Below, one piece after another: positions 1-9,647 of a stretch of 64,000 bases of DNA. The notes under the pieces were generated by a model. It did no database searches. It saw only the letters and a list, made by a program, of their open reading frames with translations, and was not told the origin of the DNA. Positions within the stretch are counted from its first letter, which is position 1; each line of letters opens with the position of its first letter. Position numbers and translations under genes: made by a program. This stretch comes from Toxorhynchites rutilus septentrionalis (lineage: Eukaryota; Arthropoda; Insecta; Diptera; Culicidae): assembly GCF_029784135.1 (NCBI RefSeq), contig NC_073746.1, positions 162,272,108 to 162,336,107 of the forward strand. Reading direction: 5' to 3'.

Positions 1-28
1 TGAACTCAACCGTGAACTGAAAGACCAT
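1..28 (-). pseudogene. Small unrecognised gene, start of exon 1 only (cut by window)
   Basis: Minus-strand ATG at 26-28 followed by codons for VFQFTVEF. This is the first exon of the gene described in full at 9648-9975; the rest lies left of the window. Confidence 0.6.
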
Positions 29-183
29 TTGTAATGTCGAGGAATACTAGCTGCAGCACGGTAAGATCACGAGGCAGACGTACCGGTCATCGGGTAGGGG
101 TCGAGCCTCCCTCGCAGTGCGTGATGATAAAAAAACATTTTAGTGGTGTCTGGCAGTGATTGAGTAGCCGCTGGGCCGCCGCC

Positions 184-1563
184 ATGGTGGACGTCCCCGG
201 CTCCGCACCTACGGTGTGGGGCCATAAAGGCGGTGCGAACTACCGTAATATTCAAGGCAGTTATTCAGGAGCAACGTTACCAGAACATATGGATCCGGCT
301 GGTGAACACGGTGAGCTTATTGTACTGCGCATTACTGGTGTTGGCGATGACGGTAAAGATAAGAATCTCCCCCCGCCCCTTTTCTCATTCGCAAATCTAT
401 TGAGAGCTGTGTTAAAGAAATCGAGGGCTTATGCCCTTAAAGTTCGTAATAAAAAAAGCGGAGGCTCTGTCACAGCTGACACAATTATCTGATGGTACAA
501 ACGTCAAGGTCACCTACCAAAAACACTTGAACAGCACCAAGTGTGTTGTTAGTTGCGCACAAACAATTAATATGTCGGAGGAGGACATTGTGGACTGCCT
601 CAAAGACCAAAAAGTGACAGCGACTAGAAGACTCAAACGACGGACCGGTCCAGACGCGATAGAAAACACTCCTGCGTTAATCCTGACAGTTAATGGTACA
701 TGTACACCTGAATTAATCTATTTTGGCTATCTGCGAGTAAGAACGAGGCCGTATTACCCGTCGCCCATGCAATGCTTTAATTGCTGGGCATTTGGTCACA
801 CAAAAACAAAGTGTAGACAAAACACGCCAACCTGTGGGAATTGTTCCGTAACCCATGTGATTCCAGCGGAAGGAGGCAGTCCTGGATCGAAGAATAAATG
901 ACCTGGTGAAAAAAATAGAAGAAAAAGATCTTACCATCGCGAACATGGCCGCTTCAATGGAGTTACAACGCATCGAGGCGTTAAAAAACACGGAGATGAT
1001 CAAGTCTCTGGTGGATAAAATCGATCAGATGGCCAACACACTAGCGGCCATGGAGTAACGATTGACCCAGAAGGACAAAATCATCACTCTGCAACAGAAG
1101 AAGATATCTAGAGCCAGGTCATTATTGCCCCAAACAAAAAGTGCCGAAACATCCGGGGTAACAAAAGACACCCATTCCAGACCTTCCTCCTTGTTCAACA
1201 CCCCTACATCCTCCCGACCGGCCAAATCCACAAGTATAATACCACAAAACTCCAGCTTGGTCATCTACTCCGACTCCGACATAGAATCCATCGAACTAGA
1301 TGACACGCTTATGAAAACACAATCTCCGTCTACACCAGTACTTCTTACCAGCTTACCAGCCTGGAGATCGAACTACAAATGCAACACCCTCGAATAAAAG
1401 AAAACCCGAATCCCCGCTTATACAACCACCGAAGAACATTCGTCAGAGATCGTCAACAGTAGGCAAGCAACCCGCCTTGCCTCCAGATAACACTCGACCC
1501 AATCAGCGATCAGACTCTCAATACCCACCGCCGACTAGTGGTAAGGACCGTCAGCCCAAATAG
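184..1563 (+). pseudogene. Retrotransposon ORF1 (gag-like, broken), unit 1
   Basis: ORF1 encodes the RNA-binding protein of the element. The start ATG at 184 sits in a strong context (gccgccgccATGG). About residues 1-75 run in one frame. A frameshift around 385-430 leads to a second frame with FLIRKSIESCVKEI, KKAEALSQL and RTRPYYPSPMQCFNC. The knuckle CFNCWAFGHTKTKC (C-X2-C-X4-H-X4-C) ends near 813 and is followed by a partial second CGNC. Then comes what looks like a deletion, a heptad-rich coiled coil (about 890-1110) with a TAA in it at 1056-1058 (MAAMx/RLTQ), and a Ser/Pro/Thr-rich tail. A further frame change near 1375 leads to a stop at 1561-1563. All these breaks recur in every unit, so the protein was lost before amplification. 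Confidence 0.85.
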
Positions 1564-1616
1564 TGTTTCGTCCAACTCTTACCTCACCTGTCGCCAACCA
1601 CTACTCCACCAATCAG

Positions 1617-1830
1617 CTCTCCGGTAAGGGTGGCAACACCTATTCCCCGACGAACTACGTGGGAATTGTACCTGAACTCGGGACGCACAAGGGTGGCAAC
1701 ACCTGTTCCCTGAAGGACCACGTGGGACCAGCACCACAAATTGGGACGCACAAGGGCGGTAACGTCTATTCCCCGAAGGACTGCGTGGGAACTGCTTCAG
1801 ATCTCGGGACGCACAAGAGTGGAATCAGTG
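1617..1830 (+). repeat. 63-bp tandem repeat inside the retrotransposon, about 3.4 copies (unit 1)
   Basis: The string gggacgcacaagg recurs at 1680, 1743 and 1806, with a diverged first copy from about 1617. The period is exactly 63 bp (21 codons), and in one frame it reads as imperfect GTHKGGN..Y/CS repeats. It lies between ORF1 and ORF2. The sequence to the right (about 1830-2300), including an RRRSARLAARAK-like basic stretch in another frame, also looks like decayed coding sequence. Confidence 0.9.
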
Positions 1831-2311
1831 GAATCTCGTTCCACGATCGATTTCACTGGAGTTTCTTCTTCCGACATTGTGCAACTTCCGTTACCCTGTG
1901 TCATTACCACCGAAGTATCCATCGCCAAATCACAAAGTAGCGCAGAGGATTGCAGTGACGCCGAACCGTTTTTTTCCGCCGTCGGGTCAAGTGAACGAAC
2001 GCTGGTTTAGAATTCTACTCCCAGTTCCCGAGCACCGCTGTCTCGTTCGACAATACCACATATCGTTGCCATTGCGATCCTTCCAGCTGCCGACACAACA
2101 CCATCCACAGTTGATGTCCCAATCCGCCGAAGATCCGCTCGTCTCGCCGCCAGGGCTAAGCCGGCCGCCACAACCACTCCACTTGAAGCTCATGCCATGC
2201 CTGTCTCGCCTATGCCAGCCGAAGCGAGGTCCGATGCCAATATCTATGATGCATGGAGACGTAGCCGAGGAGATCCCACGCAAGCTATGGCCGGGAGTTT
2301 AAGCTCCCCAA

Positions 2312-5300
2312 ATGAACCTCACCATCTTTCCTCGGCTGCTTCCGAGTGGAATGGCTGCCCAACCTGTTATCGTCGGTGGAGTTCCACCGGGAATCATCAC
2401 ATCCAGTACCACTACATATCTGATTCCCCATCACACCGCCCATCACCAGGAAAGTATGTCCACCAACACATCCACCAACCTCGCTCTGCAATGGAACATC
2501 AATGGACTGTACAACAACTTGGGAGAACTGGAGACCCTTGACCGAGAGTTATGTCCGTCCATCATCGCACTCCAAGAGATAAATCGAGTTTCCCCAACAA
2601 ACATACAGAAAATTGTCGGGGTTAAATTCCACTGGCACACTAAGCGGGGCTCCGTTTTGCAACACTCTGTTGCTTTGGGTGTCCGGAGAAACATTCTCCA
2701 TTTGCGAAAAACAAATATCCACTGACCTGCCAATAATAGCCGTCCAAATCGAGGCCCCGATTCCGGTGACCATCATTTGTATATACCTGCCATGAGGCAT
2801 AATCCCGGAACTACGACGGAAGCTGCTTGAGGCGTTAGCAAGCTTGGAGGACCCAAAAATCATCTTGGGGGACTTCAATGCTCATCACCGCAACTGGGGA
2901 ATTCAAACACCAAATGTCAGAGGGAATATCATCGCCTACCTCTTGGAGGTGATGGAGCTCTCGGTCTTAAATGACGGCACTGACACTTTCCGTAGAGGTA
3001 CGAGCAACACAGCCTTTGATATTTCAGCAGCTAATCTCAACTTGGTGGATAGGTTAGGGTGGAACAAAGCCGACGACATTCATGGCAGTGACCATCACCC
3101 GATAACCATCAGCTTCAACGGCCCGCCGCCGCTCGCAACTCGCAGACCAAGATGGATCTTCGAAAGAGCTGACTGGACAGCTTTTCAAACATCTTCCGAC
3201 TTCTTGATATATAGAGACAACCCAACCACCTTTGCCACTTTCAACAAAATCATTATGGAGGCGGCCGAAGCCTTCATCCCAAGAACGAAAACCACTCCGG
3301 GGAAGAAAGCGCTGCATTGATGGTCTGCGTACGGCCAAACGACTACCAGCAGGAGACCCAATGAAGGAAGTTGCCATGAACAGGTATCGAGCGCAACATA
3401 TCAGAGTACGGCGGTTAATCCGGAAGGTGAAGTTAGACAGTTGGACTGGTTTTCTAGAGTCTATCAACGAAAACCAGTCCTCTGCGGATCTTTGGCGCAA
3501 AGTAAACGCACTAAATGGGAAGAGAAGGTCACACAACCCCATTCGTCAAGGTATTACTAGGCTGTGTCTCCAACCTGCAGCGATCCGGTTGATACTTCGA
3601 ACACGCTCGGTGAATATTTCGCGGGATTGTCCTCGATCTCCGAATATGAGCCCGATTTCATCCGTCGACAGGGAGCGGGTATCACTTCGGTCAGCAACTT
3701 TGTGGTCCCTGTGAGTCATCCTAATAATCCTCTAAATCGGAACTTCATCATCGAGGAACTTTCTGTCGCCCTATGTTCCGCAAAAAGTCAACTGGCCCTG
3801 ACGGTATCGGCTACAAGATGCTGAAACATGGAATACACACGAATTTCCCGAGGGTTGGAGACACAGCCTAGAAATACCTATACCTAAGGTCGGTCAAAGC
3901 AGCAACAACGTGAAAGGCTACTGTCCAATTTCCTTAACCTCCTGTTCATCCAAGATCCTGGAAAGAATGGCGAATAGGCGCCTGGTCACCTTTCTAACGG
4001 AAAATAGAAAATTGCACTATCAACAGTTCGCCTTCCGACCAGGTATGGGCACCAACAACAACTTCGCGACCCTCGGAGACGTGATAGCCGAAGCCAACAG
4101 GAACCGTCAGCACATGTAGAGAACCTTTGAGGTCAAAATTGGTAACATCAGCTCCCGAGCTTTCCAAAAGGAAACAGGAGTACCTCAAGGTTCTGTCCTT
4201 GTCGTCACCCTCTTTCTCGTCGCCATGAGTAGCCTGTTCCAGGTCCTGCCTGGGAGAGTCTTCGTGTTTGTCTACGCGGACGACACTCTTTTGATGGCAG
4301 TGAGTGACACCCATAGGATTCCAAGCATCAGAATACAGGCAGCTACCAATGCCATCGGCCGGTGGGCGGCCGAGAGAGGATTTAGACTTAGAGCGACCAT
4401 ATGGTGATTTGCAGCGACAGACATCAGGGTCCCAACTCCAGGGTCAAGCTATACAAAAACAACATTCCCCGCCGGAAAACGCTAAAGATCCTTGGAGTGT
4501 TTGTTGACCACAAACGTAACTTCCTCCGCCATTTCGAGGAAGTTAAGAACAGCTGTGCCACCCGGTTGAATCTATTGAAAACCATTTTCAAACCGCACCG
4601 AAGCAACAACAGAAATATCCGGCTACAGGTGGCCAAAGCCATCATCAGCAGCCGCCTCACTTATGGCCTTGAACTGACGTGTTTGGCTGGAGACAAGCTC
4701 CCAAAATCTCTGGCACCGATTTACAACAAAGCACTACTGATTGTCTCCGGTCTCCTGCCAACACCAGCTGCCTCTGTCTGCGCTAAAATTGGAGAACCTC
4801 CTTTCGATCTAATCACAGACTCGGCGATCGTAGTCAGGACTGCCAGTTTCTTGTCAAAAACTAGCGGTAGAGGGGAGACCCACCTAACCGCCCTTAGCAA
4901 CACGATCCTGCAGCGTTTGGCGCATCCCAACCTCCCCCCGGTGGCAAAACAATCCTGGTTTGGTGCGAACGACTGGAGGTTCCCAACTGTTCTCGTCGAG
5001 AACGGTATTCGGGACAACTTTCGAGCCGGGACGTGCTCGATCGGTCTGCTAGAATATTTCAAGGCCATCATAGCGGAAAAATACCGTCTCCACGAGATCA
5101 GATACTCGGACGGCTCAAAAGGACCATCGGGAGTTGGATTTGGGGTGAGCGATAATAAGAATAGTCTGATTTCCAGCAAGAAACTCGCGGACATCTGCCA
5201 GGTCTTCTCGTCCGAAGTGGTCGGCATCATCGAGGCAACTACAACTTCATCTTCCAAGCCGTTGTTGGTCGTCTCCGATTCGGCAAGCGCCATTGATGCG

Positions 5301-5342
5301 GCAATGCCGTCGATAAAGAGGCGAACCAGCCCAGGAGGCTGA
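2312..5342 (+). pseudogene. Retrotransposon ORF2 (EN-RT-RNase H, broken and 3'-deleted), unit 1
   Basis: Encodes the replicase of the element. Endonuclease motifs in order are LQWNINGL (about 2490), ALQEIN, IICIYLP, ILGDFNAHHRNWG (about 2865) and GSDHHPI (about 3085). A frameshift lies near 2700, a TGA at 2793-2795 and a TGA for Trp at 3318-3320. The reverse transcriptase follows in pieces: STGPDGIGYKML, KGYCPISLTSCSSKILE, QQFAFRPG, GVPQGS and YADD (4273-4284). The motif A block is replaced by 'tagag' after 4116, which creates a stop. RNase H starts at YSDGSKGPSG (about 5103) and includes SEVVGIIEA and SDSASAID. The 840-bp deletion then jumps to terminal non-coding sequence, so the His/Asp end of RNase H and the C-terminus are missing. 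Confidence 0.88.
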
Positions 5343-5358
5343 AAACCTCTCAAAAAAA

Positions 5359-6364
5359 TCCTATTCGTTCGAAAATCAGAATAAGGGTGATAAACGAGCG
5401 ACTTTAAAAAATAACAACGTAGTTCTACGTCAACAATGCGGTCGTATCTTGGACATAACCTCCTATAACTTTTTTCTTTCTATTATACAAGCGTTCAATC
5501 ATAAAACTATTGCATAGCATGGAGAAACGATATGGATAAATGGGAAAAAATTTAATGAAACAGTATAAATTACATATTAAAGAAGTTTATTTCAAATTAA
5601 CAATTCATTTATTGAACAACAAAAGTTAGAAACAAAATTTCAAAAAAGTGTCATTGTCCAAAAATACACGCTCTGTAGGATTCGCCTGGATCATCTATCA
5701 TCTATCATTGGAAAGGAAATCGCTCGCTTGGTCCATCATCTGTGAGAAATAAATAATAATGTTACAAATTTGTAAATCATATAACTTTGAAATAAATACT
5801 CATGTCACATATCCTGTCTGTCATTTGTTGATAGCTGAGTCATCCGAAAAGGGCAACCCTAGCCAATAAGGCTCTCAGAAACTCAGAAAGAAACAAGAGA
5901 AAGAAATATTAGTAATATTTTAAACGAAAAAACGAAAAAATAAATAAATAAAATATGAACTGGTAATAATAAATCAAATCCGCAACAGTATATAGAAAGA
6001 TATAAAAAATAAATGCATGTGGAATAAAACAAAACTACAGAAAATGTAGTACGACAATAACAATAAATAAATAGAATGAAATCATCCAAAGATCAAATGT
6101 TCCTTATGGAAAAAATAATAAACTGGTAACAATAAAATAAATCCGCTACAGTATATAGAAAGATATAAAAAAATGAATGCAACAAAAAACGAAACCAATA
6201 TGTACAATAGAACTCGCAACAACAACAAAAAATCAAACAATAAATATTTAACAACTAATAACTCTGTCATCCGATCCATATATGCTTTAAGGGAAAAGCG
6301 ACTGCGCCACCTCGCCTACCATAAGGATTATAAATTTAAAACAACATCGCTTTAGAAACTTTAC
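5359..6364. other. AT-rich spacer with internal duplication, unit 1
   Basis: No coding sequence is recognised. Just after the element tail there is an inverted repeat, acgtag-tt-ctacgt, at 5417-5430. From about 5958 to 6280 an imperfect tandem duplication with a period near 163 bp is visible: 'aactggtaa', 'gtatatagaaagatataaaaaa' and 'aatgaatgca/aatgcatg' occur in both halves. The stretch may hold an intron or the lost 3' part of the minus-strand gene to its right, but I could not find another exon. Confidence 0.6.
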
Positions 6365-6868
6365 CTCTTTCTCAGCTTTCAGTCGTCGATTTTCCTGCCG
6401 CAATTTTATATTTTCCGCTTCCATCCTCCGAAGTTCTCCTATAAGATTCCTGTTCTGGACAATCATATATTCCAACTCCGTTGCATCTACTGGTTCCCAG
6501 TAGTACAAATCTTCATCATCATCGACAAAAATTGTTTCACTGGGCACCAGTGGCGGAGGAACTTCATCCTCGATCATCACTTCGTTTTGATGCATCTGGA
6601 TCCGAATTGGCTGTAAATAAAAGTTTTGTTAACACTGTACACACTCAGAAATATTTTTTCCTACCTTGATATCTTCATTCTGTGGTTTTCCACTACGTCT
6701 TTCATAACTTCCTGGTTCGCGGTTGGCCCAAGAACGCGTTGGAACCCTCAAGCTGACTGGAATCCTCGATGTAACGGTACCTCGCTTCATTTTGTGTGGT
6801 GATGGGATTATAACTGCTTCTCTCTTGATAATTATAATCCTCAGTGGAGAAAATGTTTGCATCAACAC
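6365..6868 (-). CDS. Unrecognised acidic coiled-coil protein, 5' exons (partial gene), unit 1
   Basis: Not recognised. Read on the minus strand, exon 1 runs from an ATG at 6866-6868 (or a second ATG at 6788-6790) to 6665. A canonical intron (GTAGGA...TTTATTTACAG, 6611-6664, 54 nt) joins in frame to exon 2 at 6610. Exon 2 ends in KAEKE at 6365, followed by another donor, GTAAAG. Exon 1 is basic (MKRGTVTSRIPVSLRVPTRS). Exon 2 has an acidic centre (FVDDDEDLYYWEPVD) and then a heptad pattern (LIGELRRMEAENIKLRQENRRLKAEKE) typical of a leucine-zipper coiled coil. No 3' exon is found, so the gene is probably truncated by the element side of the unit. It is head to head with p115. Open frame and splice sites are kept in five of six units, better than any other gene here. 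Confidence 0.55.
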
Positions 6869-7518
6869 AATGCTTGCTTCGATTGAATCAAAACTTGGAA
6901 AATGGCACTAGCCTGCTTTGCACTGTTTTTTTTATCTCGTTATTGTATCTTACATTATGTGAAAAATGACTTTGGTGTGATTTTGAAGTTGATGAAACAT
7001 AAAATTAATAGTTACTGATTCTTAATTAGTTTTTAGATACTAAAAATGAAATGTTATTTTTCAACAATATAGGATCGGAGTTTAACAATTGTTTCTTGTT
7101 ACGATCAAGCAAAAGCTATAAATAATTAATTTATTGGATAATCATGGATTTTCTTTTCGGTCGTTCTGTTACCATATCGCATATTTAACATAGTAATCTA
7201 TTGCTTTGTTTGCAAACTGCGGTAACGAAATATTTTATGTATTTTCCTAGAATTTGAAAAAGTATGTGACTACAAAATGGTCTGTAACGAAAATGAAATC
7301 TGACATCCCTACCAACAACCGAAGGAACGAACCGTACAGAATACCAATCCCAAAATACCAATACACCTTCTTGAAACCACATCACTTTTGCAAGTGTCAA
7401 AACAGTGCCGAAATTATTGACGTGTAAGTTTCTTATCACATCAACAATTGGCAGCGAAAACTGTCTGTTTCTATGAAAAAATATTTAATTTCCTCCTGAC
7501 AGTAGTAAATATTCGCTG
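6869..7518. promoter_or_regulatory. Divergent intergenic region between coiled-coil gene and p115, unit 1
   Basis: About 650 bp separate two divergent start codons, so this is a candidate bidirectional promoter carried along from the parental locus. On the + strand a likely 5'-UTR intron is visible: donor GTAAGT at 7424 and acceptor cctcctgacAG ending at 7502 (79 nt), 16 bp before the p115 ATG. A TATA-like ctataaata lies near 7117, but it is far from the presumed start and not convincing. No conserved short ORF is seen. Confidence 0.45.
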
Positions 7519-8492
7519 ATGAACTTTATAAAAAGTGGTTTGCAGTCAGTGCTGGGTTCTCAGGAACCTGGGGCGCTGCAAAGTGGTGCCAAAACTGTAT
7601 GAAACAACGAAATTTGGGTCAGAAACTCATTCTAAACCTTTTAAATTATTATGCCCCTCTGGAACAGGTAGAACAAGTGAGTGCTTCGACACTACTCGAG
7701 GATCGCCGCGATGCTTGCAGAGCGCTCAGGGCTCTTTCGAAAAAAATATCGCGTGGAAGTGGGAGCCCAAGGTATGCACGCTCTTCTCCAAGTCATGGAA
7801 ATGGATAGAGCCGATCCGGAGATAATTGGGTACTGCTTGGACACCCTCTGTCATATCACTTCTCAGGAACAGTTCGAAGAAGACAACCCGGACAACCCAA
7901 GCGTGACGGTCAACATAGGAGAACAATTTACGGAGATGTTCCTCAAGTCGAACGAGAATGTGAGCTTGATTTTGAATTGTCTGGAAGAGTACGATTTTTG
8001 GGTTCGCTGGTCGGCTATTAAGTTGTTGACCAGTTTGTTAGCGAACAAAACGAAGGACATACAGGAAATCGTTCTTGTTAGCCCAATGGACGTTTCCAAG
8101 TTGATGGATTTGCTGGTTGACAGCCGAGAAGTTATTAGAAATGATGTATTGCTACTGTTGATACAGCTTACCAAAGGAAACGCAAACATCCAAAAAATTG
8201 TAGCTTTTGAAAATGCTTTTGATCGATTGTTTGATGTTATCAAGGAGGAAGGATGCGCAGATGGTGGAATTGTCGTGGAGGATTGTTTATTTCTGATGAT
8301 GAACTTGCTTAAAAACATTCCCAGTAATCAGCAGTTCTTCAAAGAAGGATCCTACATCCAGCGGTTGGCGCCAATGTTTGTTATTTCACAGGTTTCGTCA
8401 CTAACTTCCGGTCAACTTTTGTGCGTGGGACTGTTCAGCAACCATCCGCTCTCCAATTGGTTCTCGGCTGTTTCTTTAGCGCATGCCCTCAT
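7519..8492 (+). pseudogene. USO1: p115/USO1 vesicle-tethering factor, 5' fragment (pseudogene), unit 1
   Basis: p115 is a golgin that tethers ER-to-Golgi vesicles; its head is an armadillo-like repeat domain. Exon 1 (7519-7596) gives MNFIKSGLQSVLGSQEPG..SGAKT. A 71-nt intron (GTATGA...ggaacAG, 7597-7667) joins in frame to VEQVSASTLLEDRRDACRAL. A seventh A at 7740-7746 shifts the frame just before YRVEVGAQGMHALLQV. The head then continues (CLDTLCHITS, EEYDFWVRWSAIKLLTSLLA, FKEGSYIQRLAPMF), jumps over a large missing part (probably over 150 residues) and resumes at VSSLTSGQLLC..SNWFSAVSLAHAL. The tail and coiled coil are absent. Unit 1 alone lacks one T near 8491, so the frame runs on into DDB1 sequence and ends at 8568. 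Confidence 0.88.
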
Positions 8493-8499
8493 GTTAGTT

Positions 8500-9377
8500 A
8501 AGCGAGAAGGTAATCATGTTGAGTTCAATGGCCGAGTATTGGCTAACATCAATTCAACCGTACGATAGTATGATAAGGATTTGCGACATGAATGTAGCCA
8601 TTGTAATATCGTGTTGGCATTATATTGTAGAACCAATGGTAAACTAGATTAATGTTCTTTTTCGAACAGGCGACTTCATTTTGGTGGGTGATTTGATGCG
8701 ATCTATCACGCTGTTGCATTACAAGCAAATGGGAGTAGTTGTGAGGAGATCGATTTCAACCAAATTTCTCAAAACTATTGATACAGCAGTAACAATATTG
8801 GATGACGATGCGTTCCTTGGGTGGACAACAGCAAGTATCTATTTGTTTGCCTAAAAGATGGGTAAGTAGGATTTCCGTAGCTCTGTTTATCATAAGAACA
8901 CTTTTTGTATTTTTTTTAAGGACCACAACAACGGGCGACGAACGATAGCAAATGCCAGAGGTTCCTCAATTCATGCCATGGTTCGCTCGTGATGCAAAAC
9001 ATTGGTGAGCGAACGACGCCGACAACGGGCTGTGTGCTATTTGGCACGGTCTGATCACAAATAACACTCGATTATTATGAATTTCTTCGAAAGTTACGGG
9101 AAAGTTTGATACAATCAAATCTGTTGGTAAGACTGATTATTCGTATTGGCGTAGTTTCCATACCGAAATGGAAACGGAACGTTGCGAGGGATTTATTGAT
9201 GGAGGATGGATAGTGGATAGTGGATAGTTTTCTGGATTTAACTCGGGAAATATATACGATGCATTGGGATTGCAGATCGACGGGGATGGAACTAAGAAGG
9301 AAGCGGCCGTAGATGATAAAATCAAGATTGTAGAAGACCTAACATGGACACATCAGGATGTCCAGTGTTGGTCATGA
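8500..9377 (+). pseudogene. DDB1: DDB1 (UV-damaged DNA-binding protein 1), 3' fragment (pseudogene), unit 1
   Basis: DDB1 is the adaptor of CUL4 E3 ubiquitin ligases, built of WD-like beta propellers. The fragment covers the last part of the protein. VEFNGRVLANINSTVR is followed by a stop, DKDLRHECSHCN and a very short intron-like gap (8639-8669, 31 nt, GTAAAC..cgaacAG). Next are GDFILVGDLMRSITLL, ILDDDAFLG and an intron of normal size (GTAAGT..tttaAG, 8862-8920, 59 nt). Then come [61 protein letters not shown], and the C-terminal helix region LQIDGDGTKKEA..IKIVEDLT. Frames change several times and stops are frequent. The 3' flank (about 9378-9470) contains an aataaa-type signal near 9440. 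The start junction with p115 lies near 8492-8500. Confidence 0.88.
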
Positions 9378-9647
9378 TTATTGAATGAATGCTATCAGTT
9401 GTTGCTATAGTTGCGAAAAATAATTTCATGTTTGTAGGATAATAAAGAAATTCCAGTAAACGTATTGTTTACTACACATTATTTGAATTCGAATAGTCAT
9501 GAACGACGGATTTCTCAAAATTATCTATGAGTTTTATCAAAACTTTATTATTTTTGGGAAGAAACGTGGAACATTCAGGGCAAGAGCGGGGATGTTGATC
9601 GAATCGTGATGCGTGTTTGGATTTGATGCTCTTTGAGTCGGTAGATA

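Larger units (their letters stand above)
160..5358 (+). mobile_element. Degenerate I-like non-LTR retrotransposon, unit 1 copy (3' internally deleted)
   Basis: Non-LTR element with gag-like ORF1 and an ORF2 of endonuclease, reverse transcriptase and RNase H, as in the I/LOA-like groups. No LTRs are seen. The 5' limit is uncertain: 160 is only where element-like coding begins, and sequence from about 30 may belong to it. The 3' limit is set at the A-rich tail. Between the RNase H motif SDSASAID and the terminal 3' UTR, 840 bp present in unit 2 (15,267-16,106) are gone, with 'tgc' shared at the junction. YADD is present at 4273-4284 but motif A is deleted. Confidence 0.9.

Noticed and set aside
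1617..1830. CRISPR-like direct repeats
   Set aside because: The 63-bp repeats are contiguous with no spacers, lie inside a retrotransposon, and the genome is eukaryotic.
5417..5430. Inverted repeat acgtagttctacgt as a hairpin or transposon end
   Set aside because: Only 6-bp arms in AT-rich sequence with no matching partner at the other side of the element; too weak to call.
6287..6364. Continuation of the coiled-coil gene past KAEKE as VKFLKRCCFK..
   Set aside because: A canonical donor (GTAAAG) falls exactly at the end of the heptad region and composition changes there, so the extension is probably intronic.
7519..9377. Processed (retroposed) pseudogenes of p115 and DDB1
   Set aside because: Introns with canonical ends are still present and no poly-A tract follows either fragment.
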